DNA of 64,000 bases from JADGAU01 sp045047105 (lineage in GTDB: Bacteria; Pseudomonadota; Gammaproteobacteria; GRL18): positions 42,318 to 106,317 of the forward strand of contig JASFYQ010000017.1 of the NCBI GenBank assembly GCA_045047105.1, in the 5' to 3' direction. The notes under the pieces are model-generated. The model had not been told where the DNA came from, ran no database searches, and saw only the letters and a list, made by a program, of their open reading frames with translations. The position numbers and the translations under genes were made by a program. Below are positions 61,705-64,000 of the stretch, piece after piece (the stretch's first letter is position 1; each line of letters starts with the position of its first letter).

Positions 61705-63744
61705 ATGAACAAACCATCATTACTTTCTCTTGCTGTTATAAGCTCGATTGCCTATCTTATACCAAGTGCTTCAGTACACGCTGCTCAAGATGATGAAGAC
61801 ATAGCAACAATAACAATTGAAGGCACTGAAATCAACGATGTCAGTGGTAAGGAAATAAAGTCAGCTGATTTGGCTGATGCTTTGACTAAAAAGCTTCCCA
61901 GCATATCACTTATTAGACGCAGTGGCATTGCCAACGATATTATTCTTAGAGGGCAAAATAAAGACAATATCAATATTTTAATTGATAATGGAAAAATTTA
62001 TGGTGCCTGTCCAAACCGTATGGATCCCCCTACTTCACATATTTTAACTAATAATATTGAAAGCATTATAGTTATTGAAGGTCCCTATGATGTTGAAAAT
62101 TTTGGAACACTAAGTGGTGCCGTTAAAGTTACAACCAAAAAACCCGAGCAAGAATTTCATGGTGAAATTAGTGCTAATTTTGGACGTTGGAATTATCAAA
62201 AAGTCGCTACAACTTTTAGTGGTGGTAACGATAAAGTCCGAGCATTGGTGAGTATATCCAAAGAAACAAGTGACCAGTATAAAGACGGTGATGGTAATAG
62301 TTTTGCCGATCAAATAAAAAAAATCAGCCCACCCACTAGCGCTCAATACAAACCACAATATCAAGACTTAGATGCCTATGATAAGCAAACTTTTATGGGC
62401 AAACTCTATTTTAACTTAATTGATAACCATGAAATGGCTATTAGTTATACCGCTAATCGCAGTGATGATGTTCTTTATCCATCCAGTAAAATGGACGCAC
62501 TATACGATGATTCTAATATTTTAAACCTGGACTATAGCATTACAAATTTGGGTACTTATTCTAAAAAATTAGATTTTCAATACTATGATTCGGATGTTGA
62601 ACATCCCATGTCAACCAAGTATAGAAATTCATCTGGCCTCAACTCTGCAAATGAGCGAGTGAGTATGTTAACTACCCGTATGCAGGGGTTTAAAATAAAA
62701 AATGCATTTGATTTAGATGCAACAACAGAAGCAACTATTGGATTTGATACCAGCCTAAGAAACTGGGATGGAAAATACATCGGGTATGGCATGAGTAGCT
62801 GGATATCAGGAAAAACCAGCATTAATGATGTGGATACTAAAAATATCGCCATTTTTGCAGAACTACAAAAACAGTACCATGATTTTACCATCACTACTGG
62901 TGCCAGATATGATGATACTTCAATTTCTGCCGCTGGCAATCAAGCAGATAATGATTATAGTGCGTTAAGTGCTTTTGTGCGAAGCTCCTACCAATTCAAC
63001 CAGGCTACCAGATTCTTTGTAGGTTTGGGAAAATCATCTCGTGTGCCTGATGCCAGAGAGCTTTATTTTCAACAGGCAGGTATGAAACCTACTATGCCAG
63101 CCCCTATTGTTGGCACTCCCGATCTGGATGATACCACTAATTACGAAATTGATTTTGGAATAGAACACAACTTCGAAAACTTAACAGTTAAAACAAAAAT
63201 TTTTCATAGCTGGTTAAACGACTATATTTATTATAATGCAGATAAAAAATCTAATAATTTTGAAAATATAGATGCCTCCATTTATGGCCTGGATATAACT
63301 GGCTTATATTCCTTTAATGATGAAATCTATCTGGATTTTGGACTAGCCTATCAACGAGGTAAAAAAGATAAAGCTCTGGCTGGACAAACAGATAGAGATT
63401 TGGCTAATATAACTCCTCTTAAGATAAACTTGGGTCTTAACTATGATTACTCCTTTAACGGCACAGCAAAAGTAGAAGTAGTTGCAGCAGATTCATGGGA
63501 TAATTACGATAGTGACAACGGTGAACAACAACTCAGCAGTTATGCTATTTTAAATCTCAAGCTTAACCATAACATAAATAAACACTTTGAAGTGACTGCT
63601 GGTTTAGACAATCTTTTTGATAAAACCTATGCAATAAACAATACTTATAAAGATCTTACCCTATTAAGTGATGGCACAGGAGAAGTGATGTTAATGAATG
63701 AACCCGGACGTTATTATTATATAAATGGAACCTATAAATTTTAA
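61705..63744 (+). CDS. TonB-dependent copper receptor, OprC/NosA-like
   Basis: The 679-residue outer-membrane receptor has a signal peptide (1 to about 26), a short plug domain (about 33-145) and a 22-strand barrel ending in YINGTYKF with a C-terminal Phe. The plug has GACPNRMDPPTSH, giving Cys102-x3-Met106, and a barrel loop has VEHPMST, His300-x-Met302. These correspond to the CxxxM and HxM copper ligands of Pseudomonas OprC. NosA of P. stutzeri, required for copper supply to NosZ, is a related receptor. It probably imports copper for NosZ. It is followed by tonB and lies opposite regB. Confidence 0.85.
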   Translation: MNKPSLLSLAVISSIAYLIPSASVHAAQDDEDIATITIEGTEINDVSGKEIKSADLADALTKKLPSISLIRRSGIANDIILRGQNKDNINILIDNGKIYGACPNRMDPPTSHILTNNIESIIVIEGPYDVENFGTLSGAVKVTTKKPEQEFHGEISANFGRWNYQKVATTFSGGNDKVRALVSISKETSDQYKDGDGNSFADQIKKISPPTSAQYKPQYQDLDAYDKQTFMGKLYFNLIDNHEMAISYTANRSDDVLYPSSKMDALYDDSNILNLDYSITNLGTYSKKLDFQYYDSDVEHPMSTKYRNSSGLNSANERVSMLTTRMQGFKIKNAFDLDATTEATIGFDTSLRNWDGKYIGYGMSSWISGKTSINDVDTKNIAIFAELQKQYHDFTITTGARYDDTSISAAGNQADNDYSALSAFVRSSYQFNQATRFFVGLGKSSRVPDARELYFQQAGMKPTMPAPIVGTPDLDDTTNYEIDFGIEHNFENLTVKTKIFHSWLNDYIYYNADKKSNNFENIDASIYGLDITGLYSFNDEIYLDFGLAYQRGKKDKALAGQTDRDLANITPLKINLGLNYDYSFNGTAKVEVVAADSWDNYDSDNGEQQLSSYAILNLKLNHNINKHFEVTAGLDNLFDKTYAINNTYKDLTLLSDGTGEVMLMNEPGRYYYINGTYKF

Positions 63745-63765
63745 ACTCATGTCCCTATTAATTTT

Positions 63766-63802
63766 TGTGCTCCCAGCATACTCACGCTCTCCAAGGAGCA
63801 CA
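63766..63802 (+). repeat. Inverted repeat that covers the tonB ribosome site
   Basis: TGTGCTCC (63766-63773) is complementary to GGAGCACA (63795-63802), with a 21-base loop. The right arm contains the AAGGAG (63793-63798) that would serve tonB. The fold would hide this site or, alternatively, act as a weak terminator. Confidence 0.5.
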
Positions 63803-63812
63803 TAAATTACTA

Positions 63813-64000
63813 ATGAGTTATCCTGCAAACCCCTTTATGTGGTTAGCTTTTTGTTTCTCCTTGCTAGCCCATGCTTTATTTTTTCAATATTATAAAACAG
63901 AAACGATCCAGCCTGGTTCAATAAACAAGCAACCAATAGTTACAAGTATTAATATTCAAGCATACAATAATGAAGCAGCTGTAACAGAGGCTATTGCTGA
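63813..64000 (+). CDS. tonB: TonB-like energy transducer (5' part, cut by the window edge)
   Basis: Starting at the ATG at 63813, the frame gives MSYPANPFMWLAFCFSLLAH and continues open to the edge. It has one N-terminal hydrophobic anchor (about 8-24) with a Ser-x3-His pair (FSLLAH), which is the TonB anchor signature for contact with ExbB/ExbD. A polar region follows. It sits 68 bases after the copper receptor, consistent with a dedicated TonB system. Only about 62 residues are visible, so the periplasmic domain is not confirmed. AAGGAG stands 14 bases before the ATG, a long spacing. Confidence 0.65.
   Translation, partial: MSYPANPFMWLAFCFSLLAHALFFQYYKTETIQPGSINKQPIVTSINIQAYNNEAAVTEAIA

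Noticed and set aside
1..64000. tRNA genes, rRNA genes, CRISPR arrays, prophage or integrative elements
   Set aside because: No cloverleaf-like sequence, repeat-spacer array, integrase or phage gene was recognised by reading; only one transposase relic was found.

Overview
The window is AT-rich, densely coded bacterial DNA that looks gammaproteobacterial. The support is the uppS-cdsA-dxr-rseP-bamA-skp-fabZ-lpxB-rnhB order, the dacA-dat-ybeD-lipB-lipA order, yajQ, dsbC and a RegB/RegA pair. A free-living or host-associated denitrifier or sulfur oxidiser of the Thiotrichales kind would fit, but the genus cannot be fixed from sequence alone. I saw no rRNA, tRNA, CRISPR array or intact mobile element.

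Region 1 (70-10744, minus strand) is a complete nitrous-oxide-reductase locus of the clade II (atypical) type: nosZ with a Sec-type leader, two c-type cytochromes, a NosB-like membrane protein, nosD, nosG, nosH, nosF, nosL and nosY, with no nosR. It has an FNR/DNR-type box before nosZ, a second before the cytochromes with class II promoter spacing, and several intercistronic hairpins. Region 2 (10815-18271, minus) holds lipoate synthesis and attachment, a D-amino-acid transaminase, a penicillin-binding protein, prmB, a GYF/pentapeptide membrane protein and a tungstate-receptor-like diguanylate cyclase. Region 3 (18382-27314) has a transposase relic, a DUF971-MoaD fusion, argD and argF, several small conserved unknowns, a truncated nucleotide cyclase, a glutaredoxin, an OmpA/coiled-coil protein and a CheZ-like protein. 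Region 4 (27321-39073, minus) is the envelope and lipid operon, from which lpxD and lpxA are missing, followed by an OmpA-like protein, dsbC and yajQ.

Region 5 (39159-43374, minus) is an FNR-box-preceded hemerythrin/DUF2249/polytopic membrane protein operon, probably for nitric-oxide or oxygen stress, then a hybrid histidine kinase with a Glu in place of the receiver Asp, and a broken CheC-like gene. Region 6 (43709-52466, plus) is the most unusual part. A 1841-residue protein joins a Ser/Thr kinase, an AAA ATPase, a helical repeat region, GAF and a SpoIIE/PP2C phosphatase. It is followed directly by SiaB-, SiaC- and SiaD-like genes and an overlapping lycopene-cyclase-like flavoprotein. This looks like a Sia (SiaABCD) c-di-GMP module in which the usual membrane phosphatase SiaA is replaced by a giant kinase/phosphatase hub. 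Region 7 (52772-59702) has an HD-GYP relic, three chemoreceptors and a secreted rhodanese. Region 8 (59711-64000) has RegA/RegB-like redox regulators, an OprC/NosA-like copper TonB receptor and the start of tonB.

The two ends are functionally linked. NosZ needs copper, the right end carries an OprC-like copper importer with the CxxxM and HxM ligands, and matching GCGNC-N5-GNCGC-type palindromes (RegA/PrrA/RoxR-like sites) lie before nosZ and in the regB/receptor intergenic region. The inferred circuit is FNR- and RegA-type control of N2O respiration and copper supply.
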